Shown piece after piece: positions 31,801 through 34,592 of a DNA stretch of 39,585 nt; positions within the stretch are counted from its first letter, which is position 1; the number at the start of each line of letters is the position of its first letter. Position numbers and translations under genes: made by a program. Under the pieces are notes generated by a model, which saw nothing but the letters and a program-made list of their open reading frames with translations, was not told where the DNA came from and did no database searches. This DNA comes from Fibrobacter sp. Lineage in GTDB: Bacteria > Fibrobacterota > Fibrobacteria > Fibrobacterales > Fibrobacteraceae. The DNA lies in contig NZ_JAFZKX010000052.1 in assembly GCF_017551775.1 (NCBI RefSeq), positions 1-39,585 of the forward strand, read 5' to 3'.

Positions 31801-32397
31801 TACAAGGATCACCTCGATAATGACACTGCTCAAGTTTCGCAGTTCCAGAGCAGGCTCGACCAGAACCGCATCCAGGGTATCGATACCTCCGTGTCGAACG
31901 AAAACGACCGCAAGGATTCCATCGATGTCGGCGAGGGCAGGAACCTCGTTTCGCAGGCCTCCTACAGCACCGCGGAACTTGTCGTGCCGAAGCCTGTTGT
32001 TGATGACGAAGAAGGTGGAGAAGGCCAAAATCCGTCCATGACGCCGCCTCCCTCCGACGAACTGGGCGAAGGAACATTCGTGCTTGACCATGAGGGAGTC
32101 CCGACCTTGGTCGAGATTCCTGCAGGCGGGACTGTTGAACTCGTGATTACGGATTGGGATGAGGGCGACCAGTATTACCATCCGAATGTGTTCTTGCAGT
32201 TGAGCTGCGGTGGCAACACGAACCATCGGCTGATTGTTACCTGGGATGGAAAACAGGGTGATTCTCCGGATTACCTGCTGAACTTTATGGAGTTCGACAT
32301 TCCGAACGTGACAACGGTTCCGGGTGAACACAAGATTGTCGTGAGGATTACATCGAAGGATGAATTGTCGCTCATGGCAACGGTTATTCATCGGTAA
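10846..32397 (+). CDS. Giant modular RTX-like surface/secreted protein (7183 residues in this frame)
   Basis: The reading frame is open for 7183 codons from a GTG at 10846; with the LEPR leader it would be 7246 codons. Order of parts, in residues from 10846: tandem beta-rich modules of about 220-290 residues (about 70-1830); a mixed beta region with a Glu/Ser/Gly-rich linker (about 2635-2660); amphipathic strand-rich segments (about 3160-3860); an EF-hand-like loop (3732-3743); RTX nonapeptides GGxGNDxI (3869-4570); two beta-sandwich-like segments (about 4640-5090); a variant RTX-like array with VMGG and VLGDGG (about 5340-6165); two related 270-residue modules (from 6195 and 6581); and a beta-rich end. 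No membrane anchor or Sec signal is visible after the GTG. It is probably exported and calcium-stabilised, acting as an adhesin or surface fibre. The next two genes follow at 8- and 9-base gaps, so they form one operon. The GTG start has GGGGAG 15 bases upstream and may not be the true start. Confidence 0.85.
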   Translation: MDSIDGFDAWPQRNAGSFTTLFGESVDNLKTTVADKVNTVLTQSLDQARTAIEQANANLAEGADPISKLSLSELVDTYVKNFLESEQGEEYKGLTFSAEGSKLTVGIDLSETKSLENLGVDLGSWGKVSVDGAANLSATAQASVSVELDKDGSGSLLDSADDVEISAPQVDKLEVSVDIPGASAKFMNLSVSEVESADEPAPDLSLSYTPDEGVTKNVDLEFKVGEIANLPFYVADEGVLKVSTNDGELDVQVPEFKLNKDFSLGTVLKSVAAKKLPILNSIKIPVGEGVQSEELSVAEVASELEDFWSFVPSAIYGSVENKAMNLVQLKSSVDSFVQTKAAEWGNVFGSYAFVGEGDSLPLSEGENSLVLRITPTAGSFDKLNLGKFSLEKVAVNTKIDVKFTFNMDAEGKITFSNVALQDLNVKMQKSGVESISLEGISAVPNSGVFSLELSIVNRNNRLDVDKFDAQLTYDKLDLKANDTLLASLQQGSISYANEKWTLPAEITNFTDLLSGDSFSMKSLLSAIGSVPYLANYKFAIAKKNPDKNEPKNYVLSVVDFAGKVDDAWKGISLALSGGVNEAVQGAENIAEGVAIDAARLKALFESSVTDKNLSSLFDSVTFKIGEADAVDIFAEVIGEQAELPSIALNVGSNEFTLGFAKKNIAMDGFSINSFNVNAKADISAALKIKLNIDQSGKVTFGEFDISGFEVTVSLEDFADTSLTVSYADKKWQVSEFDFESLIEGISLSAILKPVIENFTNNKSIPNLDLKVKETQTTVLGILDSVSNTWENVSKALKASVSLLGSGDPKVAKLDADALRNKFASLVEKDGDDEFKNIIDCIKIVPSGSMQEYNIWGRELQSAVLPTLTGEEYTFVFSLHEASLEKLKLPLFDLNSRLGVDSEIAIKVTVNAVDGKADYTLGLEKLGFGVDIGGAVQGLPFAISGDSSVKVSYDVTNGWKVDYPKFELGGNFALKTVISSLLENVDVEWMKLTSEAGVENVKDVLNSIVSEAEKAHNTIAKALCSDAAELSTGATSSIDVTIETLKRALSEVLDSESIFKSVEIVKQGANVGDSDTLYTVFGDAVATTTEKVLNFSIDSNSQCAKLTFRFTPKKSFEKVSIAGVALSNVNMECPFDVTLTLRNNNGSIELESVDFDKMTLDVSQPLSGPISLPGDLTAELVSGLFKFKASIGTSGFAISECELSYSSLELKYNNVMLLKQEKSADEGTDPFEIGYSDSSNEWNFPSEFTDLRAILDDVDPFAAIIGVAESASIPYLGDSFKIGSNSYKVSEILQKVSGFRNNVLLALRNQIARSEDTVSLNLSEAKRIFDGFWKSSANAGFKDFFSKINLNFDAISYNLLADTGIPSDPIAISGGKFAVEFVSEIKDLEIDLGAYSSKFNVEVSAAIEIKVEADGIALSFGAFEFRVPTINKDNSVVNTFLQFDEGDCLRITYDGQKFTCNVKPKENIDLTNLLSIEYLFTALNNIDIPFLLTPTFSVLGHSFTIPQFGTELNTYFQTVQYGVKNAFEGGKLDFAKIKNAFAGYVNGLVPLDKIQILNKEFSSDFNSNDLVNLVGTASAPSGSIALAKGDHTLLFAISPKKLQLLGEGGFNLGILDVDSLSADCTVYLKLDVKVGDDGKLSFENVELERVELTFTTALDSMNLGLFNVGIVGGTVTFGVSIGKDGGVNANELKLSYKSLTLKAGVGNSSLEIAKITQSGKFSYGFESHEWTLPSEIKQYMSLSGDSLINQVHVVLNSLQTALRNMVEKKTKLDFLDGSIDKVVDIVDKVEAVVYGDGDAACDYGLMKCVEGQYQKNFGTIQQFVEVFNKSWKMVFFGGEGDDVVSLVTPTEENAKNVRLKFELKFGVGKAFGLDLAHVLKDELENVSTHGYVSISGDASIAFTLNIDFSGEKLDGNAKLSDIGLFQVKKKDGVLTAVREVDGDEKVISENEGYVTYVIPTEKTFDETLYISIKTNNEVQRDRTKLGTIKINANEKIERKNADWHTQELEPGVKNLIWNINCTSSSNQIYITSNQEFDIEKGEAPDDVKKTSSGDAFAELNLSGTNLQTMCEVTNKSGEDDTWDIYFFTPEQIEKAKTEGVKLDPSKAKCVKIKEETLKELFDASSPLKDQLNGYLSIQNIDNLEKGRSIMNTYGLYVVDVTSDDKIIFGCDPRRIQGYHPGSDSYYLLYSNIDKMGEQITYMRISGELTPSMNTSGRQGALVSIDDETLGNEVVYVNFEKSYTETDARSELEKLKKAYGFDDQADPTEIIKNLNGKVEFGLKELGEDRWAISLKSTDDKTSVEMTNNILELNFTDKSKNSATIYVNTEKCMSVFNLANEIAKTINSSKNAVLSKVTEVKVVDGNIVFTVSEQDFTIGTESSNMRDFKLDGAGGLRLVDFQLLLETSALESQKLSSLLENINQNIGPYTIAIVDDHLEISGSQEFTLTSFGSSKALEWLGFSSGQKAQKKSGTSQSSTDSFRIVGSALKNLDWSKKISLENVNVGANLTLSMGTNLHEIDKLSKSGNSVTLELKSAEGNDVRADVSYAVGGYISVGKDYYKIENVDAEAGTLTVSTVSIDGNTLKDADKKETWKEAKYVASASASYKFVGADLFADGQVTLTLNFELEKENKAAEGEEKSGETEQSGDTEQSGESGETAEGSDGIKVLGYYFKPTLNVDDGKFKALAYADLFGYGVELASATLEVVKPNGFASFEDDTNTELKQDNYRLASNVELGDGVKSILDSFKNFSIEKLYVVLENLIDRIDDVTEKVKGKKIPVINKTVGDLVSVANDLRSIISTLRAEKITSLQQFGDLLNTYLDKFNLTSRTDGKKLFNIRFDKDYQAVFFDFDVAKAIGVRHRFSFGEANSGVQGNIDLDVSGDFWFALSAKVVFGEEFDLVLTEPIQFGAEIAISGDKLNFDLGVTGGGSGMLSNLISVGENKDQQSFIYGKVAFLGSVSGNDSDSFSIKDASGVKIDYALPIVLFGRLPITVCEMSLGDVLLGRFNNNAVELVNCTSFDNAQDEVEKIMGAIKEDWKDGELTEANKTYDSFDFGLRLGNEGDTSSFDGELIADFSNVYERILELADFANMDWFSQIKLAVSGLNNLFEMLESNINGGMANSIKSVPVVGSALSTGVDFLSVLKNKVLDPFSKFVYESTGLTAEMVAKKMNDLFELDSFLTPDDSYYFGWEGKNSGWNQIGGQGTWFRSTKESAEWYFNLGGVYSFGTSIGFDLGFPGLALAADGGLKLSLSWALEFGFGISKQNGFYFIFNDGNEINVKATASLEGTDISASLAGLGLTLSTTGTDKDNKAHEAVIELSFGVDLNNPSDSSTETYNSRLGVSQLPNADGMNEWIAKQKTDDNPDDKIKKFTKKYGLVEVSKAFAVPKFDFDASVDINVGIDVGVGKDAGRDTPKFPNISGDFEFSWAYEFVKGVKQSNVKSLAFKNLEFDMGSFIGGVLGPIVSKIQSVVEPLEPLIDFLMTPFPVLDDLGIKITPLDLAKKFSKGKFDDGMIYAIKDLISISKMISTSNGKGIKISLGDFVLVKTVGDNTDAQSFLKGKSALSTIDVDAFTSNQPDIKGEANKELEDQGFKFKGDSSWKFIWSDPSQIFKMLLGEDVPLVEYTMPKLCFDFDWDTFVRIWGPLGARLGVTFSASIQLGFGYDTLGIRQWISSGRKDYGRLLNGFYVMDKDANGVDVNELSFYGGLTAAAELNAGVKAGVGGGVGINVGFNLFDPNKDGKVRLSEMKQIIGELGLFGIFDVNGEITAKLYAYVDLWLCKKEWNITGDITLFSFNYEHKLAPVMASKNDNGNIVAHIGPNAGDRVSTDNVNTSLEDGDEAYVADLTEKGEVKWAGGNKSVKTDKGKWYQIDGGAGNDYIKLSGKAGLNLEIYGGEGDDVIDLSGLDLNGYTVIIVGGAGNDTIIGANGGMNIIYGDDGYVPPEEERKKSPMTWDAEGSVVASASGNDTIIGGDRADIIFGGAGNDKINGLGGDDFIFGDGGKIHIKGNTISNPTRSDISLDGGDDLIIGGEGKDTIYGGSGNDRIDGGVGDDEIHGERGNDRIFGGSGEDYIYGGSGHDIINGDKVETIKVANDFDKDFFSKELIANQFSKDNYTVSDSEFKFDVDSDEKLNKWENKLEKSHSVASNNDSGSDGIDHIYGDEGDDLIYGAGENDVIEGGIGNDVIDGGTGDDNIQGGIDNDIIYGGEGNDVIDGGAGNDSLYGDEGVRDYESGAHEFKYQRITFGENLGLKKAFYYDAKSKSNGGNDKIKTGPGLDFVDGQGGSDQIFVNLMGGSETGYVNVSDSGTGASDRDVLTIEATEYADNLLMRMNEAGTLGFVALLPEDGDVSSTNANKNIERVNFTNSIDVVNLNANGGNDKVVVDGTAAVTNIDGGAGNDTFQVGQLYNSDRKAGTQNIASEDGFKTIQNSDGKYLSEGVSEGSKLSIDGGIGDDTFTALRNVGSLNMAGSRGNDAFSVYNNKTMSGDIVVNGTRSIDGGTGIDSVNVYGTEGDDTVVITKEGLLSESGGIKVAGVEYSNFAAGAGDDEFYVASNNAGETTTINGGHGNDTVSVGGLDLDSRPLRNADTDGQTNTLTFEVLSADSDDLKDDEKKICFVNSDLEDKKYQQKFVAMDTSAAPAVFVSTSKTYIADNGLVIQEGGVGSFFVGYSGNLKEGSITVDLNIPLLSTSMLQAGDRGILIKKDSDTTYSDHVQIVFDENNTQPVKINVKALSDSLLEEDVVKSISLNSVWTYTNNGEDIEKLLSKSATAFSLSVKDDKKVTKNDEAKKLLTRTEEYTIGGNTVALGEFGVELHGANKSNIHVYLENSDKTIEYTSIDDKGVLTIKNYTNDLKDKVLIVNYRSNTMKLDGSKIHLAYDDVASLSSVKYGTETVYCGADKASKEKKDIYYELNGNVLVFFNTSNQQLATLHGEVSVGSGTFAPAEANITNTDSFEACDFLKIERLGVTGQEKQYVLAERYLKTELKDGIHVLDGTDEDLTQWNSVTLNITYAKGDIPEGKTLFVKVFASEVLSSMTHGTWDTQLMICDPNGDDKPYTILKFTKDSLTQAITIYAKGDVIDEEYGVVTFDGNSPKRINQVEGIVDAYGKGTSDIAGVDNPELLHYNHKIDNGSGFVWASEFNEKNTYDLDSLAGVKSVSGNTVVVEIKAGLTPIKGGTVKFVSEKNESEWFRIDGDPIVGEGTYTLTLNKSIEVSLNGFKAMFAGQKDYLFESEDDCVDRIFVNNQDSNVDAVSALENANVESVDDSVKFTHTELKEKVVASEFEFGEFNLGTGKDTVNISKTLHKNVDGIDFQTFTVVNTGDDKVNRTTDDKITVTDYDDENDGQLVINAQGGNDTITAKGSKITRDGMIVLGGAGKDTIDVDKGIIAFGDKGNIQYKNGDTVVTELGYYGEDVGNHKAGDIILTTIPKDRDANYIQKQTDGIVRGATSIASVMPSEGDVDDITASGQNSVVIGGFGGDNISVTGEKNVVLGDNGVVNFHNEGTATSWRENNIKISLEKVQTTNNSIGEKDTIDIVGSHNVVMGGNGGDIITIGEAGKENGTDNVVLGDGGIAEFTPGVATTDDFMVNAAVKSVKTDDDLIGTRDEITIYGGLNTVMGGAGRDQIIIGEENKSYGKQNVVLGDGGSYEVDKAKGEVTVKTNDLSVSSEKEPDFADTIEIHGGQNTVMGGLAGDGIDIFGADNIVLGDGGESIREWNSEQKVYDSIKSVKTTNDDNGGIDTINIHGGENAVMGGAKGDKITIGDEVEEGKPQNGNENVVLGDGGSYVVNKEENLVTIQTSRDIDENQQVVIHGGEDTIKVYGGQNTVMGGAEGDDIDIYGADNIVLGDGGVAVRERNDEHKIFEAIKSVKTTDDDNGGIDTIDIYGGRNAVMGGFAGDIITIGEAKENEEENVSYDHNIVLGDGGEYNNEASDSAYIKTQSDDIGGEDHIKVFGGHNVAMGGFAGDEIEIHGGENVVLGDGGVANYNKNPNAATVNEFINSGLRDVATTSDGIGGHDDIDIFGDKNVVMGGADGDNIDIAGKDNVVVGDGGRYDIYEDYRTVKTKSEQDGGHDVIHTDDGKNIVMGGMDADEITTGDGNDIILGDGGFAKVDNDFNAIFVTNEGINVGDDLGTAGADTIIAGNGDNVVFGGLDDDDITTGNGQDVVFGDNAYATFRGNANEAFEQVGDRQNVPDVYEEATLSFNFQGASQSGLGTGDFVGAYNQELGDDFRSHNWNNISGSLAGTYGNDDHEVVNMDNLDATGDKSADETRTRVSGVSVSYGGYENHRNTSTDNRIDLQAYNLGLWNTHQDRNAKLMNSGLMTTAPNAQCGNKFEVTMDGLAQYFSSYKVVVYLDIPDSHSAADNSVRKVSLFMGDAENALATYYVNDMAGHNFNGSFERATSTSADNATPANYVVFEVPEGAIADNFRVVIEEADEHAQNGKNLPGIAGIQVRGTLHKQDVAASTDIDFGGNDTIHTDLGDDIVVGGTGSDDITTYGDERYSLYDNDVVFGDNAKILLTDRDNDETTASTISTAESVAVTNLDAIYNDLINTGDGNDVVVGGIGADTIHAEATAAAEAMLDDINVLSINFTREHSNSSDAIASGEAAGVVVDTNWHNFYRNDRGVIVSESVRGQESTPQYNSDMNLLSNNPTKNNPYAVEEGVEVQLYGKNHGQRQTIASFTIENYDELDGDTSNSKLFNTYLGAQQSEEIVLKLKNMNTFVGNSNNSISSTYDLYIYLGGDNNDTDTYNYLYQVKFTGGDGVSQYRYLNDWTGHTFDGDYKEATCSSQNEAERLLHRALNTDAHESAAPRLELVGNYVVFRGVSGDIADIRIKNIYTSSGQHPKNLPVIAAVQVVSGDGRYAGETAIGGDHDKDLVYGDDAKLVFDLDMPYDADVPDLSKYQNRVVDAKSVAIAEDAVTTISTDDTIFTGKDRDVVVGGEGADTIKMGAGDDIALGGSANLMLEHNNPLGVFTPNTELTLEQHTIDTSLYKDHLDNDTAQVSQFQSRLDQNRIQGIDTSVSNENDRKDSIDVGEGRNLVSQASYSTAELVVPKPVVDDEEGGEGQNPSMTPPPSDELGEGTFVLDHEGVPTLVEIPAGGTVELVITDWDEGDQYYHPNVFLQLSCGGNTNHRLIVTWDGKQGDSPDYLLNFMEFDIPNVTTVPGEHKIVVRITSKDELSLMATVIHR
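11050..16350 (+). repeat. Tandem 220-290 residue modules in the N-terminal part of the giant protein
   Basis: About six or seven diverged protein-level copies. Each has a start like IPYL..FxI (near nt 11670, 12433, 13134, 13795, 14659 and 15304), a helix with VxxxWxxVxxAL, a variable segment, then a strand block with LGxFxLxxVxVxxxIxIK, then GKxxFxxxxLxxxxV, and an end like YxxxKWxLPxEI. Spacing is 650-870 bases. Copies are too diverged to align at DNA level, so this is an old duplication series. Confidence 0.7.
18735..18830 (+). repeat. Glu/Ser/Gly/Thr tandem linker in the giant protein
   Basis: Short DNA repeats built on TCTGGAGAAACAGAACAG encode SGETEQSGDTEQSGESGET. The stretch is acidic, low-complexity and probably unfolded, separating two beta-rich parts. 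Confidence 0.75.
22039..22074 (+). other. EF-hand-like calcium loop in the giant protein
   Basis: Residues 3732-3743 read DPNKDGKVRLSE, with Asp, Asn and Asp at positions 1, 3 and 5, Gly at 6, a hydrophobic residue at 8 and Glu at 12, the canonical EF-hand loop pattern. A second, imperfect one (DKDANGVDVNEL) lies about 45 residues earlier. It directly precedes the RTX block, suggesting a calcium-dependent fold in this part. Confidence 0.6.
22447..24560 (+). repeat. RTX calcium-binding nonapeptide repeats
   Basis: Residues about 3869-4222 carry dense repeats of the GGxGxDxUx type, for example GGAGNDTIIG, GGSGNDRIDGGVGDDEIHG and GGIGNDVIDGGTGDDNIQG. Scattered single copies (IDGGAGNDTFQV, INGGHGNDTVSV) continue to about residue 4572. 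Such repeats form calcium-filled beta-rolls and are typical of proteins exported unfolded to a calcium-rich outside. Confidence 0.9.
26870..29335 (+). repeat. Variant RTX-like array with VMGG...VLGDGG units
   Basis: About eleven units end in NVVLGDGG or close variants, near nt 27297, 27520, 27741, 27933, 28153, 28353, 28579, 28750, 28958, 29125 and 29317, so the period is about 57-75 residues. A unit reads roughly GGxNxVMGGxxGDxIxI, a short turn, NxVLGDGG, then a variable insert containing TxxDxxGxxDxI. The inserts differ while the core stays, unlike compact RTX blocks. Confidence 0.8.
29428..31420 (+). repeat. Two related modules of about 270 residues in the C-terminal part
   Basis: Copy A begins LSFNFQG (residue 6195) and copy B LSINFTRE (residue 6581). 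Both contain NWNN/NWHN early on, YVNDMAGHNFNGSF or YLNDWTGHTFDGDY, NYVVFEV or NYVVFRGV, IADNFRV or IADIRI, and KNLPGIAGIQV or KNLPVIAAVQV. Each follows a VFGDNA-type RTX-like unit. They look like carbohydrate-binding or Ig-type beta-sandwiches inserted between RTX-like units; no function can be assigned. Confidence 0.75.
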
Positions 32398-32405
32398 TCT
32401 GTTCT

Positions 32406-34583
32406 ATGGTCCTCGATCAGCAGCGCAAGATATTCCACGAATCCTGGTATCGCCTTGCGGGGAGTAAAATCTCCCTCAGGGCGAGCGTCAGGGTGCATCG
32501 CCAGACATACCGCGGCGTGCTGTGGTACGTGCTCTACGAGCCTTTCTCCAACCAGTATTACCGCTTGCCTCGGGGTGCCTATGATTTTGTATCGCGGCTT
32601 TCCCCTGACAAGACAGTCGGTGAAGTCTGGAGCGCGATGCTCAAGAGCAGCGAAGGTGAAATGCCCGGGCAGGGCGAAGTCATCGAGATGCTTGCGCAGC
32701 TGTACCAGGCGAACATGCTCATGTACACGGGCGTGGACGATGGCGCGAAGCTGTTCGAGCGCAACCGCAAACAGACGCAGAAAAAGGTGAAGGCGTCGTT
32801 ACTGAATATCTTCTTCTTGAAGATTCCTCTGTACGACCCCGATGCCTTGCTCAACAAGCTGCGCTGGCTGATTCGGTTCTTGCTGAGCAAGCCCTTCGCC
32901 CTCATTTGGCTCGCCACGGTCCTTGTCGCCGCGAAATACGGTGTTGAGAACTTCGACCAGCTGAAGGATAACGCGCAGGGGTTCCTCGCGCCGTCGAATA
33001 TCGGCTGGGTGTACGTGTGTACCGTGTTTGTCAAGCTGTTGCACGAATTCGGCCATGCGAGCGTCGTCAAGCGCTATGGGGGCGAGGTGCATACGCTGGG
33101 CGTGATGTTCATGCTGCTTGTGCCGTTGCCTTATGTGGATGCGACGGCGAGCTGGTCGTTCCGTAAAAAGTCGAGGCGTGCCCTGGTGGGTGCTGCGGGT
33201 ATGCTTACGGAATTCTTCATCGCGGCGGTGGCACTTATCGTGTGGGCGAACCTGGGCGGAGGACTCGCGAAGAACCTCGCGTACAACGTAGTCATAATGG
33301 CTTCGGTCTCGACTGTGCTGTTCAATATCAACCCGCTCATGCGCTTTGACGGCTACTATATTTTGACCGACCTGTTGGACATGCCCAACCTGCAGCAGAA
33401 TTCGGTACGCCACCTCAAGTACTTGCTGGAACGTTACGTGTTCTTCAAGCGCGATGCCGAGGTAGTTGCCGAAACGTGGCTCGAGCGCGTGGTTTATTCG
33501 GTGTACGGTGTTTCCTCGTCGATATACAGGATTTTCCTGTTTACGGGTTTCATCGTCGCTATTTCGCAGCATTACCTTATTTTGTCGTTTATCATGGGGG
33601 CGCTTCTGTGCCTTACCATGGTGCTGATGCCGTTAGGCAAGTTCCTCAAGTACATTTTTGCGAGCCCCGGGCTTGCGCTGGTGCGTAACCGCGCCATTTT
33701 CGTGACGACGCTCGTGCTCGGCAGCGCTATTGCGGCTCTTTTCTACATTCCGGTTCCCGATTCGTTCAAGGCCCCGGGCGTGCTGGAGGCTTCGCGGTAC
33801 GAGAATACCACGGTGGGCGAGGGCGGAGTCGTGCTCGGCGTGTACCGCGGTTCTAGCGATAACGTCAAGAAGGGCGATACGCTCATGGTGCTGGAAAACC
33901 GCGAGCTGGATTTCGCCATCGAGGATAAGCAGTCGCAGGTCCGGGAATCCCAGCAGATGTACTACCAGGCGCTCGACGAAGCTCCCGAAAACATGTTGCC
34001 GATAAAGAAGCGCATCGGCGTGCTCAAGCAGGAACTGGCCGAGTTGCAGCAGCGTCGCGACGAGTTGACGCTTGTCTCGCCGATGGATGGCATCTGGGAC
34101 GTGAAAAACGCGGGCGAATACGTGGGCCGCTTTTTGCAGAGGGGCGATTCGGTGGGCATGATTCTCGATACCGGCTCGTTCGATTTCCTTGCCGTCGTGA
34201 GCCAGGAGGAGGTTTCGCGGCTTTTTGTGGGCGACATGCGACAGGTCTCTGTGCGCTTGAACGGCGATGCGTTCACCGAAATCCCGGTGGAGAAGGTTTC
34301 CGCGATTCCCGCGGCGCGTGACCGCCTGCCTTCCGCCGCGCTCGGCTGGCTGGGTGGCGGCGAAATCGAGACGCGTTCCAGCGGCGAGGACTTTGGCGAG
34401 CGCACGGCGGAACCGGTCTACCTGGTGCGCGCCACCCTGAAAAACGAGAACGGAGTGCTTTCCAAGATAAAGATGTCGCACGGAAGATCCGGCAAAATCC
34501 GCTTCCACCTGAAGGATACGCCGCTCGCCATGCAGGGAATCCGCAAGGCGCGCCAGGCCCTGCAGAAATATTACAAGATGTAG
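32406..34583 (+). CDS. PqqD-like / M50 membrane metalloprotease / HlyD fusion protein
   Basis: 725 residues, starting 8 bases after the giant gene stop. Residues about 45-115 resemble a PqqD-type peptide-recognition domain (YRLPRGAYDFVSRL, then a short helical domain). The M50 site-2 protease part follows: membrane helices around 155-180, 200-220, 250-275 and 285-310, zinc motif HEFGH at 213-217, and the distal NPLMRFDGYY with Asp315 as the third zinc ligand. More helices lie at about 370-420 and 435-455. From about 460 on there is a HlyD-type adaptor: GEGGVVLGVYRGSSDNVKKGD, a coiled hairpin, LVSPMDGIWDV and a beta-barrel. Such fusions are annotated as putative peptide zinc metalloproteases. 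Here it probably binds or cuts the giant substrate at the inner membrane and passes it to the adaptors and TolC; both proposals are inference. Confidence 0.85.
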   Translation: MVLDQQRKIFHESWYRLAGSKISLRASVRVHRQTYRGVLWYVLYEPFSNQYYRLPRGAYDFVSRLSPDKTVGEVWSAMLKSSEGEMPGQGEVIEMLAQLYQANMLMYTGVDDGAKLFERNRKQTQKKVKASLLNIFFLKIPLYDPDALLNKLRWLIRFLLSKPFALIWLATVLVAAKYGVENFDQLKDNAQGFLAPSNIGWVYVCTVFVKLLHEFGHASVVKRYGGEVHTLGVMFMLLVPLPYVDATASWSFRKKSRRALVGAAGMLTEFFIAAVALIVWANLGGGLAKNLAYNVVIMASVSTVLFNINPLMRFDGYYILTDLLDMPNLQQNSVRHLKYLLERYVFFKRDAEVVAETWLERVVYSVYGVSSSIYRIFLFTGFIVAISQHYLILSFIMGALLCLTMVLMPLGKFLKYIFASPGLALVRNRAIFVTTLVLGSAIAALFYIPVPDSFKAPGVLEASRYENTTVGEGGVVLGVYRGSSDNVKKGDTLMVLENRELDFAIEDKQSQVRESQQMYYQALDEAPENMLPIKKRIGVLKQELAELQQRRDELTLVSPMDGIWDVKNAGEYVGRFLQRGDSVGMILDTGSFDFLAVVSQEEVSRLFVGDMRQVSVRLNGDAFTEIPVEKVSAIPAARDRLPSAALGWLGGGEIETRSSGEDFGERTAEPVYLVRATLKNENGVLSKIKMSHGRSGKIRFHLKDTPLAMQGIRKARQALQKYYKM

Positions 34584-34592
34584 GTCTTCGAA

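Noticed and set aside
27529-32391. A 1620-codon open frame on the minus strand opposite the 3' part of the giant gene.
   Set aside because: The product has no recognisable domain, is rich in H, R, V and I as expected from reading Gly/Asp/Asn-rich repeats backwards, and the plus frame has RTX motifs and coherent modules. The length comes from codon bias in the repeats.
3046-32397. A classical type I secretion system for the RTX protein.
   Set aside because: HlyD and TolC partners exist but no ABC transporter with a peptidase or nucleotide-binding domain is encoded anywhere in the window; the only motor is SecA-like.
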